NCBI GenBank assembly: GCA_026413255.1
Contig: JAOCZO010000023.1
Location: 1 to 64,000, forward strand
Source: Fereydounia khargensis
Taxonomy: Eukaryota > Basidiomycota > Ustilaginomycetes > Urocystidales > Fereydouniaceae
Length of the DNA stretch: 64,000 nucleotides
Direction: 5' to 3'
Below, in pieces: positions 1 to 10,454 of this stretch; within the stretch, counting starts at the first letter, position 1; every line of letters starts with the position of its first letter. The notes under the pieces are model-generated. The model saw only the letters and a list, made by a program, of their open reading frames with translations. It did not search any database and was not told the origin of the DNA. The position numbers and the translations under genes were made by a program.

Positions 1-42
1 CACCCCGCCCCCCCCCCCCCCCCCCCCCGCCCCCCCCCCCAC
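1..42 (+). repeat. Poly-C tract inside a DCN1 intron
   Basis: About 40 nt that are almost pure C on the coding strand, just upstream of a normal branch site and AG acceptor. A second intronic C-run (coding strand) occurs in GMF intron 2. Tracts like this are prone to length change and assembly error, so the exact length is unsure. Confidence 0.8.
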
Positions 43-470
43 GCGATGATACTAAACCCCATCCCAATCCCGACGCATCTTTCGCCCTTTAGCTCTCGAG
101 ACAGCACTCGCATTCTGGGACCTGATCCTACCGCATTCGCCCACATTTGAGCGCGAAGGCTCGGAGGGCAAATTCACAAAAGCACAACTCGAGCTCTGGA
201 AACGCTTCCTCAGTGAAAAGACAGGCGGCCGCGCTGTCAGCAAAGACACTTGGACCCAATTCCTCGACTTTACCAGTGAGATTGATCCCGATTTCAGCAA
301 CCACGACGTTGATGGTAAGTCGAGTCCCTACTAGACACAATCTGAGAGCCAAAGACAAGGCAGGTACTGACGTGCAGCGCAATCAAGCGGCCTGGCCATC
401 GGTAATTGACGACTTTGTCGAGTGGGCCAAGGAGCACAAGGCTGGTGCGAATGGAATGGACACGAGCTGA
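1..470 (+). CDS. DCN1: DCN1-like cullin neddylation factor, 3' part only
   Basis: C-terminal part of a Dcn1/DCUN1D protein, the scaffold E3 that helps transfer NEDD8 to cullins. The visible exons encode the end of the PONY/DCUN1 domain: ETALAFWDLILP, then TWTQFLDFTSEIDPDFSNHD, then AAWPSVIDDFVEW, matching the family's Asp-rich potentiating neddylation motif and WP(V/S)xIDxFVEW ending. An intron fills 1-92, with a branch-like tactaaac and acceptor at 91-92. An exon runs 93-314 and a GTAAGT donor starts at 315. The last exon begins at 388 (acceptor 386-387), or at 364 if the upstream AG is used; both keep frame. Stop is at 468-470. The 5' end lies outside the window. Its stop faces that of LSM3, 152 bp away. 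Confidence 0.85.
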
Positions 471-622
471 GCGAGGATACGCAGACGCGGGAGCTGTGTC
501 CTAGAAGCAAATGCCACAGTAAAGTTACCATACGCACAGTGTGAGGTGGAACAAGGCACATGGATTGACGATTAGTGTTACATGCGGTTGCGGCGTTGGG
601 TAGGGCTTTGGGTGTGGGTTGG

Positions 623-1107
623 CTAGATGCGCGCTGGTGGTGATACCTGCAAGCAAGAGGGGAGTGAGTATCGTATGAGTATGAGTGCGAGTGCAGTCAG
701 ACTACGTACCAGAATGACACTGTCGCCTCGAACAAAGAGCATCTCGCTGTTACGCTTTACGGTCTGCGGGAAAGAGTAGGCAAGCAAGTGAGCACAGCGC
801 CTTGTTGGCCAGCTGAGTGGACGAGAGCGAGACGACAGACATACCCGTACGGTCTCGGCGCCACCATCTTCCGGTACGTCTACGACAAAGATGGTTTCCT
901 CTACGTCTCCGAGGATGAGGTTCATGTGTCCATCGTAGGCCTGGGAGAGAGAGACTTGTGGCGTGAGTCAGGAGGCGGGGTGGGGTGGTGGAGAGTGCAA
1001 CTTACGTGGAGAGTGCCGCGGAGCTCCCGGTCACCGCGTAGCTTGACGTACACACGCTCGCTGAGAGAGAGACGGATGAGATCGAATGGCTCGCTGACGT
1101 CCGTCAT
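623..1107 (-). CDS. LSM3: LSm3, U6 snRNA-associated Sm-like protein
   Basis: Four-exon gene: 1006-1107, 845-940, 710-763, 623-646 (complement), 91 residues, the normal LSm3 size. LSm3 is a subunit of the LSm2-8 ring that binds the U6 snRNA 3' end and of the LSm1-7 ring in cytoplasmic mRNA decay. Sm motif 1 is visible as [20 protein letters not shown] followed by [16 protein letters not shown], and Sm motif 2 as [15 protein letters not shown]. Every junction is GT..AG and keeps frame. The 276-nt coding length split by three introns contrasts with the intronless large genes nearby. It is head-to-head with mitochondrial uL5m (337 bp between start codons) and tail-to-tail with DCN1. Confidence 0.95.
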
Positions 1108-1444
1108 TGTGTATGAATCGTGTGAGAGTCGGCGATGGAGGCGATGAACAGACTAGACCACTCACACTGCCCACCGAGTCGAGTCAATGCGAGCCGACGC
1201 CTACACGGACGCGGATGCGGATGCGGACCCGAACTATCTCGTACGAAACAAAAAACCATTCGGCACCGCGATTACAGTATTCGGGGTTGCGAGAAGAAAG
1301 CAGGAAAAAAAATGAGAAAAGGGAAACGCACCACAGCTGACGTGACGACACGATCATCACCACATCCACCACCTACTGTACTGTACAGTGCAGCACAGCT
1401 CTACAACCTATCCGACTCACACAGACAGCACAGGACACAGAACC
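1108..1444. promoter_or_regulatory. Shared divergent promoter of LSM3 and uL5m
   Basis: The 337 bp between the two start codons hold no ORF that looks coding. A GTACTGTACAG element lies at about 1376-1389, one of a family of similar elements elsewhere in the window. A CRE-like TGACGTGA is at about 1339-1346. No functional assignment can be made from sequence alone. Confidence 0.4.
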
Positions 1445-2468
1445 ATGAGTTCGTCTCGCCACCTTCCGCTGGTGCGGCAAGCGCTCGCCCGGCACGCGTC
1501 GACATCCGCTTCCGCCTCATCCTCATCCTCTGCGACTTCGACTGTGACTGCGGTCGTGCCACCACGCACGGCGCTGCCTGCCTACTCGCTCGAGCTGGGG
1601 CCAACGGGGCTGAACCGGCTGCAGGAGCACTACCGGTCCACGCTGTCTTCTGACCTTCTGTACATGACGTACGACCACAAGCTTGCGACGTCGCCTCTCC
1701 CTGCGCCGGAGCCCTTGCGTCGGTGGGACGAGTCGGACCCCTACGCCGCCCAGCGACCCGTCCGCACAGCCCGGGGTAACCGTCGCGCTCCGCCGGGTAC
1801 CAAGCCCTTCTCGCCCACCGCTACGCTGCGCGACATCCCGCGCCTGGAGCGCATCGTGCTCACCGCGTTCTGCAAGGACTCGATTGGAAACAAGAACGCA
1901 CTCGTCCCCCTCATCGCCCAGATGCGCGCTATCACCGGCCTCGAACCGTTCAGCCAAGACCCGTCCCGCGGCACGATCGACGTCATCAAGGCAAAGAGCG
2001 GCGTGGCTTCCTTCAAACTCAGACCAGGCATGCCCGTAGGCGTCAAGGCTACCCTCCCCGCCCCCGTGGCCCTCGAGTTCCTAGACGTCCTCTCCACTTT
2101 CGTCCTCCCGCGCCTACGAAGCTTCGCGGGCTTCCCCCTCCCCCCATCTAGCCAGCCTCCCATGAGCCCCGCGGCGCTCAGCGGCGTCGTATCCCTAGGC
2201 ATGCGCCCAGAAGCCATGGCGCTCTTCCCACAGATCGAAATCAACCTCGACCAGTATCCAGGCAAGGGCCTTGGTTTCCAGGTACGTATCATCATCTTGC
2301 CTCTCACCTCTCCCTCATCTCTCATCTCTCAACGCTCACATCACCCCCATGCCGGGCTTCTCCCAGATTGACTGCATCACAAACCAGCGCGGCCGCAAGG
2401 CAACCGAGCGCGCACGTGCCCTCATCAGCGGACTGGGCATCCCCTTCGTCCGTCGTGGCGACATGTAA
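1445..2468 (+). CDS. MRPL7: Mitochondrial ribosomal protein uL5m (L5/L7 family)
   Basis: Two exons, 1445-2281 and 2367-2468, 312 residues. The uL5 core is recognisable: DIPRLERIVLTAF, the ITG.EP....A...VASFKLRPGMPVGVKATL stretch, and the C-terminal ALFPQIEINLDQYP followed by ALISGLGIPF. The N-terminus (MSSSRHLPLVRQALARHASTS) is basic, Ser/Ala-rich and lacks acids, as expected of a mitochondrial presequence. The protein would sit in the central protuberance of the mitochondrial large subunit next to 5S-like rRNA or its replacement. The start at 1445 is chosen over the in-frame non-ATG upstream extension because it begins the presequence. The intron donor is GTACGT and the acceptor TCCCAG. Confidence 0.92.
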
Positions 2469-2484
2469 CACGCAACTGGGACTA

Positions 2485-2517
2485 GTACAGTACAGTACAG
2501 TACAGAACAGAACAGCA
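2485..2517 (+). repeat. Tandem CAGTA array in the uL5m 3' region
   Basis: Four CAGTA units grading into CAGAA units, 17 nt after the uL5m stop and before the facing SNRNP40 stop. It belongs to the GTACAGTAC-type intergenic motif family described in the findings. Confidence 0.8.
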
Positions 2518-2578
2518 TGTTTCCGTCGCAAGTAACAAAGACCTTGGACAAGAAGAGAAGAAAAATGTAGCAGTACAA

Positions 2579-4037
2579 CTAGGCCTCCACTTCGCCCAGC
2601 ATGATTGTCATATCTGTTGAACTCGACACGACTGGGTTTGGCGTTTTGCGCACCTGGTCAGCTCCTGCTTTTACTTGACGCGAAAGGGGGGTCAATCACT
2701 TACCGATAGGTTCGCGTGGGTGGTACGCGGCCGCCGTGCACGTTCCCCGGTGTCCTGGTAGCTTGTAGAGGATGCGTTCGCTCTCGACACTGTGAGCATA
2801 GTATGGCAGGCGTCAATCGGCGAGTTGGATCACGCTGCGACACGACACGAAACAAGGCCGACTCACTCCCAGATGGTACATGTGCGGTCCGCACCGCCAG
2901 CCACGACGCGTTCGCCGTTACTGCTCCAGCCGGCCTTGATGAGCAGATTCTCAAAGCCGCCAAACGTGGTTCCGCGCAGCGTGCGATGGAGACGCTCGGG
3001 AGAGGGCGCAAAGGGCCGTACGTCCCAGATGCGCAACGTGTCATCGAACGAGGTGGAAAGCAGATGCGAGCCGGACGGTGAGAGTGCGATCGATGTGATG
3101 GTGTCCATGTGGCCTCGCAGTGAAAAGACAATCGACTTGCGTGACAAATCGTAGATCTGCAACAGCACATTACAGTGAGCGACTGGAATTGAAACCACCG
3201 CACACGGGTAGACTCACGTGTATGTCATTGTCCAGCCCACCGACAAAGACCTGGCTCGCGTCGTCGGAAAAGGCAACCGCAGTGACCGGGTAGCCGACGT
3301 CGATCACATCGAGCGGATGCTTCTCGCGAGGATCCCAGAGCATGACTTTGCCGTCGTCTCCGCCGCTGACGAGGATCTCGGTGCCGGAACGGGTGCATGC
3401 GACTGTGTTGACAATGGCACGGTGACCTCGTAGACGGCGTACCTTTTCGCCTGTCCGCAGCGACCATACGATGATGGTGGTATCCGCAGAGCCCGAGAAG
3501 AGGGTTTCGGTCGAGTGGGGGGAGAAGGCAAGACACGTGACGGGCTTGGAGTGGCCGATGAGCTGGCCGATATTGTCATTGGCGCCGTACGTGTTCCATA
3601 TTGCTGATGGTGGAGAGAGGCGCACACGCAGGTCAGAAAAGAGAAAGGACTCAAGGAGCATATGAGGGTTATTGAGCAGGACGCACAGATTGTACGGTCG
3701 GACGAGCAGGCGGCGACGCGCGAGCCGTCGGGAGAGAACTTGCAATCAAGGATCTCGGCCTGAACAGGGAGTGAAGCACGTCAGGAAAGAGCAAGGGTGC
3801 ATCGAGATCGAGCCAATATGAGAGGATACTTACGCCATGTGCGCCAGTCAAGCCGACGATGGGACTGCTGAGGTTGGAGGTGCGGTTGACTGTGCGGACG
3901 AGACCCTTGTTGCTGGCATCGTCGGAGGATGCAATGACGACCTGGTTGGAGGGTGCGGCGTCATCGTGCCTCTGGCGCTTGACGAGGGATGTAGATGCAA
4001 ACGAGGCTGGCGGCGGTGACTTGCGCTTGTCGGCCAT
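2579..4037 (-). CDS. SNRNP40: U5 snRNP 40-kDa WD40 protein (SNRNP40/Spf38-like)
   Basis: Six exons: 3834-4037, 3688..3759 (73 nt, 3687-3759), 3218-3603, 2867-3156, 2704-2789, 2579-2664 (complement), 374 residues. A seven-bladed WD40 propeller follows a basic N-terminal leader of about 65 residues. It matches the U5-40K family through blade sequences such as DRTISIWNTYG, LIGHSKPVTCLAFSPH, GDDGKVMLWDPREK, GGLDNDIHIYDLSRK and especially LRIWDVRPFAPSPERLHRTL. It binds Prp8 in the U5 snRNP and stays through catalysis. The final exon uses an acceptor at 2665-2666 that keeps frame to a conserved end (STDMTIMLGEVEA). It is head-to-head with RIA1 and its stop is 110 bp from the uL5m stop. Confidence 0.93.
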
Positions 4038-4583
4038 GGTTTGACTCGAGAGGGGAGTTGGCGGTGGTGGGGGTGATGGTCAGGGTAGGTGGATGTGGAT
4101 GGCAGGTGGATGGCATGCGCTCTACGATCACTCTCTCACTCTGACACTCTCTCACTCTCTCACTCTCTCACTCTCCTTCGTTCCGGACGCGTTTCGACTT
4201 TTTTCCTTCTCGCGTGTCGACTCTTTTGCATCTCAAGCCGGTCGGCCAGGGGACGGACCTTCTTCTTCTTCTTCCCGACCGCACTGAGCGTCATTGTTGT
4301 GACTGAACGAAACGGACCTCCACTCGCTCGTCAAACTCGACTCAGCACCGAAAAACCTGTACTGTACTGTAATCACATCGGCACTTCCGGTGACTTTACG
4401 ATAGTCGACTCAGCCACCATTCATTCCATTCAGAAGGCGCCGGATCCGACAACCAACTGAACAGAGCAGCGCAGAGCAGAGCAGAGCAGAGCAGAGCAGC
4501 GCAGAGTGACAGCCTTCCCAGGGCCCCCTCCCAACCTTGTCTCTCCACTTTCATCAGCAGCACCTCCCCGCCGCGAGAACAGC
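4038..4583. promoter_or_regulatory. Divergent promoter of SNRNP40 and RIA1, with two short repeats
   Basis: 546 bp without a gene. A CTCTCACT-type tract runs about 4131-4173. A GTACTGTACTGTA element sits at about 4359-4371. A (GCAGA)n array with GCAGC interruptions covers about 4461-4507, in the presumed 5' UTR of RIA1, ending about 75 nt before its ATG. Confidence 0.5.
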
Positions 4584-7500
4584 ATGGCTGCCACTTCAAA
4601 GCAGTTCACGTCTCACAACGTGCGCTGCTGCACCCTCATCGGACACGTCGACCACGGCAAGTCTTCCTTCGCCGACTCGCTCCTCGCAGCCAACAACATC
4701 ATCTCGGCCCGTCTCGCCGGCCAGATCCGCTACCTCGACTCGCGCGAGGATGAGCAGGAGCGCGGCATTACCATGGAGGCTTCCGCCGTCTCCCTCTCCG
4801 TCAAGATGCGCTTCCACGACCCCAAGCATGGCTGGGACCCCGACAATCTGCCCCCAATCCAGGACTTTATGATCAACCTCATCGACACCCCAGGCCACGT
4901 CGACTTCTCCAGCCAGGTGTCCACAGCCTCCCGACTGTGCGATGGCGCCCTTCTCATCGTCGATGTTGTCGAGGGTGTCTGTGCTCAGACAATCACCGTT
5001 CTCCGCCAGGCCTGGGACGACGGCCTGGAACCCATCCTTGTCCTCAACAAGGTCGACCGTCTCATCACTGAACTCAAACTCTCTCCCAACGAGGCCTACC
5101 ACCACCTCATCCAGGTCATTGAGCAGGTCAACGCCGTCATTGGCAGCTTCTTTGCCACAGCCCGCATGGACGATGACGAGCGCTGGCACGCCGAGCAAGA
5201 AATTCGCCGCGAACAACGCCGCAAGCAAAACCAAGAGCCCAAGGACGAATCCGACGACACGTTTACTTACGAGGAGCGTGACGATGACGACATCTACTTT
5301 GACCCTGCCAAGGGCAACGTCATCTTTGCCAGCGCCATGGACAACTGGGCCTTCCGCCTCGAGCGCTTTGCCATGCTCTACGCCAAAAAGATGGGCATCC
5401 AAGAGTCAAAGCTCCGCAAGGTCCTCTGGGGTGACTACTACTTTGACCCAAAGACAAAGCGTGTCCTCACCCACAAGCAAAAGGAGAAGGAGAAGCGCCC
5501 TCTCAAGCCCATGTTTGTCCAGTTTGTTCTAGAGAACATCTGGGCCGTGTATGACAGCATTGTCGAAAATCGCGATCAAGAAAAGATTGAAAAGATCGTC
5601 AACTCGCTCGGCCTCAAGGTCCATCCGCGTGACCTCAAGTCCAAAGACCCAGCGACGCTCATCAAGGCTGTTCTCAGCCAATGGCTCCCTCTTGCTACAT
5701 GTGCCTTTGCTGCCATCATCTACGTTGTCCCACCCACATCCAAGGCCCAGGCCAAACGCATACCCATGATGCTCAACCCAGACATGAACTACTTTGACCG
5801 CGGCAATTACACTCCCAAGACGCCTCTCGAGACCGATCTCATGCAAGCAAAGTCGGGCTCTGATGCCCGCTGCGTCGCTTACATTAGCAAAATGTTTGCC
5901 GTCAGCAAGCAGGATCTCCCCGAGGGCAAGAAGATGCCTCTCACTGCCGAAGAGATGCGCCAACGCGCACGAGAGAGCCGCGAGAAGCAGGACGCCATTC
6001 GCGCCGCCCTGGCTGCCACGGGTGCGTCCATCGATGCAGAGGCCAACGAAGCATCCTCGTCGCAGGCCACGCCAATCTCGATTCAAGAAGCAGAAGCCCG
6101 AAGGGCAGCCGCTGCTGCCCAGGCCGCCGAGGCTGCCAAGGCAAGGGAAGCAGAGGAGCAGGAGGCGCAAGACGATGGCACAGAAGAGGTTGTGCTTGCA
6201 TTTGCCCGTCTTTACTCGGGAACCCTGCGAGCGGGTCAAACCGTATACGCCATCTTGCCAAAGTACAACACATCGCTTCCTCCATCGCATCCGAGCAACG
6301 CCCGTCACATCCGCGCTGTCAAGCTTGAAGCATTGTACATGATGATGGGCCGTGACCTGCTTGCTGTAAGTCAAGTGCCCGCGGGTAACGTCTTTGCCAT
6401 CCGCGGCCTCGAGAGCAAGGTACTGCGCAATGCGACGCTCTGTGCTCCTCCAACATCATCTGCGGCATCCGACGACGTGGTTGAAGACCAGCCTCAAGAG
6501 CAGATCGACGCACAAATGGCTAGGGACACGTTCGTCAATCTCGCCGGTATCAACGTGCTCGCCGCGCCCATTGTCCGTGTCGCGCTGGAGCCGACCAATC
6601 CCTCCGAGATGCCCAAGCTCGTCGAGGGTCTCAAGCTCCTCAACCAGGCCGACCCATGTGTCGAGTCTTTTGTGCAAGACTCGGGCGAGCACGTCATTAT
6701 CACGGCCGGCGAGTTGCATCTGGAACGCTGCCTCAAGGATCTGCGCGAGCGCTTCGCAAAGTGTGAGATCCAGGTCTCGCCTCCGCTCGTACCATTCCGT
6801 GAGACGGCTGTCCGAGCAGCAGAGATGCCTCCTCCGAAGACCGAAGGCGCGCCCCGCGGCACGATCGACGGTTCGGTCGCCAATGGACTCGTGACATTCA
6901 GAATCCGTGCCGTGCCTCTCCCGACTCCTGTTGTCGAATTCCTCCTGGCCAACACGCAGACTCTTCGACGTCTTCAGTCGCGAACTGGCGACGAGGAGGG
7001 TGCAGCGATCGACGTTGTCGGCTCCGAAGCGTCCAAGACTGTGCGGCCTGATAGGTTCTGGGCGGCTCTCGACGACGTGCTCCGCAGCTGTGGCCAGGAC
7101 AAGACGGGCGAAGACTGGCGTGACATTGCTGACCGTATCTGGAGCTTTGGTCCTAAACGTGTCGGGCCCAACATGCTCATCTACCGCGATGCCCAGGGAC
7201 GGCGCTCGCTGCGTGACCGAACGGACCCCACGCGTATTCCCCAGACGAGCAAGCCGACCTCCGGGATCGCGACGCCGAGCGGTGCCGGAACCGGTGCCGA
7301 CACGGGCGCTGACACGCTGACGAAGGCGCTCGATGCCGTGACCCTGAGCGGGGGCGAGGAGCAGCGCGTTCCGATCTCGTCAGCTGATATGAGCGAGTCG
7401 ATCGACGCTGGGTTCCAGATGGCCACCAACGCGGGTCCCATGTGCGCCGAGCCCATGCAGGGTCTTGCGTTCTTCGTCGTGGCTGTCGAGATCGATAAGG

Positions 7501-8203
7501 CCGAGGCTGCGAGCGAAGATGCACGCTCCAAGCTCACCCAGGTCGCAGCGAGCATGATGTCTCCCGTGCGTGAGGCGTGTCGAGCCGGCCTGCTGGACTG
7601 GTCGCCACGCCTCATGCTCGCCATGTACTCTTGCGACATCCAAGCTTCCAGTGAGTGACCTTCATTTCTCTCCCTTGAACTGCGACGCTCACGACTTACT
7701 GAATTCCACCTTCCTGTCTCTGCAGCCGATGTGCTGGGTAAAGTGCACGCCGTCCTCTCGCGTCGACGCGGCCGCATCACGTCCGAGGAGATGAAGGAGG
7801 GCACTTCCTTCTTCACGGTCGGCTCTCTCCTCCCCGTCGTCGAGTCATTCGGGTTCGCCGACGAGATCCGCAAGCGGACGTCCGGCGCCGCCTCGCCGCA
7901 GCTCATCTTTATCGGATTCGAAATGTTTGACCTCGACCCCTACTGGGTCCCGCGCACCGAAGAGGAGCTCGAGGACCTCGGTGAGAAGGGGGACCGTGAG
8001 AACGTGGCGAAACGGTACATGGACGGCGTCAGGCGGAGAAAGGTGCGTCACGTCCCCATCCCCGTCCCCGTTCTTGGCTTGGACATGTGGGGTAAAGCTA
8101 ACAGTACGAACACACTTTCTTTTCGTTGGGATCACAGGGCATGTTTGTCACTCAGCGCATCGTCGAGGCTGCCGAGAAGCAGCGTACACTCAAGTCGAAC
8201 TAA
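4584..8203 (+). CDS. RIA1: Ribosome assembly GTPase RIA1/EFL1 (EF-2-like)
   Basis: Three exons: 4584-7650, 7726-8042, 8138-8203, 1149 residues (yeast Ria1 1110, human EFL1 about 1120). This cytoplasmic GTPase works with SBDS/Sdo1 to release eIF6/Tif6 from nascent 60S subunits. G1 GHVDHGKSS, the switch region [19 protein letters not shown]3 DTPGHVDF and G4 NKVD are all present. EF-2-like domains II-V follow, with [13 protein letters not shown] and the C-terminal [12 protein letters not shown] long charged insert typical of EFL1 lies in the G domain. An Ala/Glu-rich low-complexity segment is at roughly residues 495-560. The last 21-residue exon ends in a conserved EF-2-like [11 protein letters not shown] tail. 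Its stop is 58 bp from that of the polymerase X gene. Confidence 0.95.
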
Positions 8204-8261
8204 ATCCGATATCTACAGTAATATCATGGTTACGCAATACAGTCCTGTCACAGTACAGTAG

Positions 8262-10454
8262 CTACGGGCTCCACCTGTTGAGACCGAGTTTCGCGTGGTA
8301 GCTCGCGACGTTACGTTCGTGTGGCTCGAGGAACGGCACGTTGAGGAACTCGAAGATCTGTCGCTCCTCTGTGGCGTTGAGGAGGTTTTCGGTCCACGCG
8401 GACCCGTTTTCGTTGCGCGGACCGATGCCGTACTCGTTGAGAGCCCAGCCGCGCTGCTTGGCCTTCTCGCGCAGGTAGATCATGAGGCCAGTGTCGCCCG
8501 TCTTGGCTGCATGCAACAGAGGAAGGGTTACAGTCAGTCAGTCTCCCTCCGAAGTGCACTACGAGTTTGGGAGGACATGGTGTACGCACCGAGAGTGTAG
8601 AATGCGCGCCTGTCGTAGGGCGCAAAGTTGAGGTCGATACGCCGCGCCAGCTTCCCGGGAAGGCGTACGAGTCCCTTGGCAGCAAGCGGGCCGTGGGCAA
8701 GCAACTCGTCGGCCAGCAAGTTTTCTGTCCGTTCCCTCGTGTCAATCTCCATGCTAGATACAATGCTGCAGCCACCGTGCAGAACTCACCTTTACGAAGC
8801 ACATGGATCACTTCATCCAGCAGCTCCTCTGCCCTACGAACCGGCTTGCCGTCCTCGTCGCGAAGGCTGTTCACCTCCGGATGGTAGAGCACCCAGTCCA
8901 GGTCGGAGGAGAAAAAGTCACCGCGACGGAAACTGCCAAGCAGCTCGCCGTCCAGCGCGGGATCAACGCGCTTGAGCACCTTCTGGACACGCTGGTGCCA
9001 CTCGAGCGACTCGGGACGAGGGATGAGCGACTCAATGTCCGAGAGATGGCGCAGGCCGATACGCTGCGCACTCTCCAGAGGTCCTTCGGAGAGAGACTCG
9101 AATGTCCGGTACCCGGCCTGGACAAGCTACACATCATGTTTCGGGCAGAGAGAACGTCAGCGTCAAAGCAGGCCTGCAAGTGGACGGAGAGAAGCTATAC
9201 CTTTTCAGCTTTTTTAGGCCCGATTCTGCCCTCACAGCAAGTGTTAGTCGATCGTATCATACTGCAAGACTAAGGGTGAGGAGAAGGAGCTCACCCATAG
9301 ATTCGACAAAAGAGCATGCGCGCCTTTTCCTCAGAAGACAGCTCCCCGAGCACGTGCACCTTTCCGTCCACCAAGCGCTGGAGGATCACCTTCCAAGCCA
9401 CGCTGTCGTCTGCCTCGAGCAGGCTTGCAATTTTTCTCAGCGTCAGTGGCTGGCCGCCTGCGTCGTGCTCGATGCGGTAGAGACGCCTTTCAGCGATGCG
9501 GTAGCTGCGTGCCGAAGTTGGATTGTACAGCGCCTGGAGGTTGCGCAGGTCTTCGAGCACTTCCTTCATCGGGAACGGCGTGTCCAGCAGATGACCGTGG
9601 TTCTCAAACAAGTCGCGGTACGCGCTGACCTTGCGTGAGAAACGACGCTGTCCTATCGCTTTTCTCGGGAAGACCAGGCAAAAGGGGATGGACACTGTCC
9701 CCACTGCGCTCACTGTTGCACCCGCTACGTACACTGCTGTGGCCACTGAAGCAGCACTCGAGGGCAGATAATTATGTGTGGTGAGCCAGAACTTGAGTAA
9801 CGGTCCGAGTTGGATGCATCCCATCAAAGCGGCAGCGTAAAGATAGTTTTTTAGAGCTTCACCGCGCGGCTGCTGAGGTTGCCGGTCGTTGCTCGGAAGG
9901 GAACCTGGGCCCGATATACTTTTCAAGGCTCCTGTAGTGCTAGTCAGCACAGCTCGGACCAATCCGTCCAACCATTCAGAGATAGACTTGGGCTGGTTTT
10001 TGGAAATTTGGCGCTCTAGGGCTTCAAGCTTCGTCTCTACACGCTTCAATTGCTTGTGGAGCTTCGAATCTTGAGCGATTTGCTGCATTATCATGTCGCT
10101 TGGGATGACGATTCGAGGGCCATACAGCTTCTGTCTACGTCGCGTTTGCTTGGTGTTTGAAGGCGAAGCTTGCTCGAGTTCCGATCGAGACTCGGGAGGG
10201 AAGGCAGGTTCAGGTGAAGGAGAGGCTAGCTCCGAAGGGGAAGTATGAGCAGGAGGAAAGGCGAGCTGTGAAGTAGTGGCGGGATCAGAAGGAGAAGGAA
10301 GATTACTCTGGATGAAAGGTGGGTCCAGACTGTCGAGTTGGCTGTACCTGGTAGCGTACCGGATGTATCGGACAGTGGAAACATTGCCCAGTAGAGGGTA
10401 GATCCCAACCCGGTTCGGAAGGCGGACCACTGTAGGTCTAGTGGGCATTCGCAT
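8262..10454 (-). CDS. Family-X DNA polymerase with mitochondrial leader and two membrane segments
   Basis: Five exons: 9295-10454, 9201-9225 (25 nt), 8790-9126, 8590-8724, 8262-8506 (complement), 633 residues. The C-terminal half is a polymerase beta-like core. It has the helix-hairpin-helix YGIGPKKAEKL (about 386-396), the GSFRRG nucleotide-binding loop (about 459-464), the SSDLDW metal-binding Asp pair (about 470 and 472) and RRIDLNF carrying the third Asp (about 538). All catalytic residues I know of are present. The N-terminus MRMPTRPTVVRLPNRVG..VRYIRYATRYS is basic with no acids, like a matrix presequence. Then come a coiled coil (about 122-154) and hydrophobic segments at about 204-225 and 235-262. 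The 25-nt exon carries the hairpin motif, which joins both halves into one gene. Likely role: gap-filling repair of mitochondrial DNA at a membrane (inference). Confidence 0.82.

Noticed and set aside
4596-5402. 268-codon antisense reading frame inside RIA1
   Set aside because: It mirrors the GC-rich third positions of a clearly conserved GTPase and resembles nothing. Several other long antisense frames (13567-14316, 39933-41075, 46554-47558) were dropped for the same reason.
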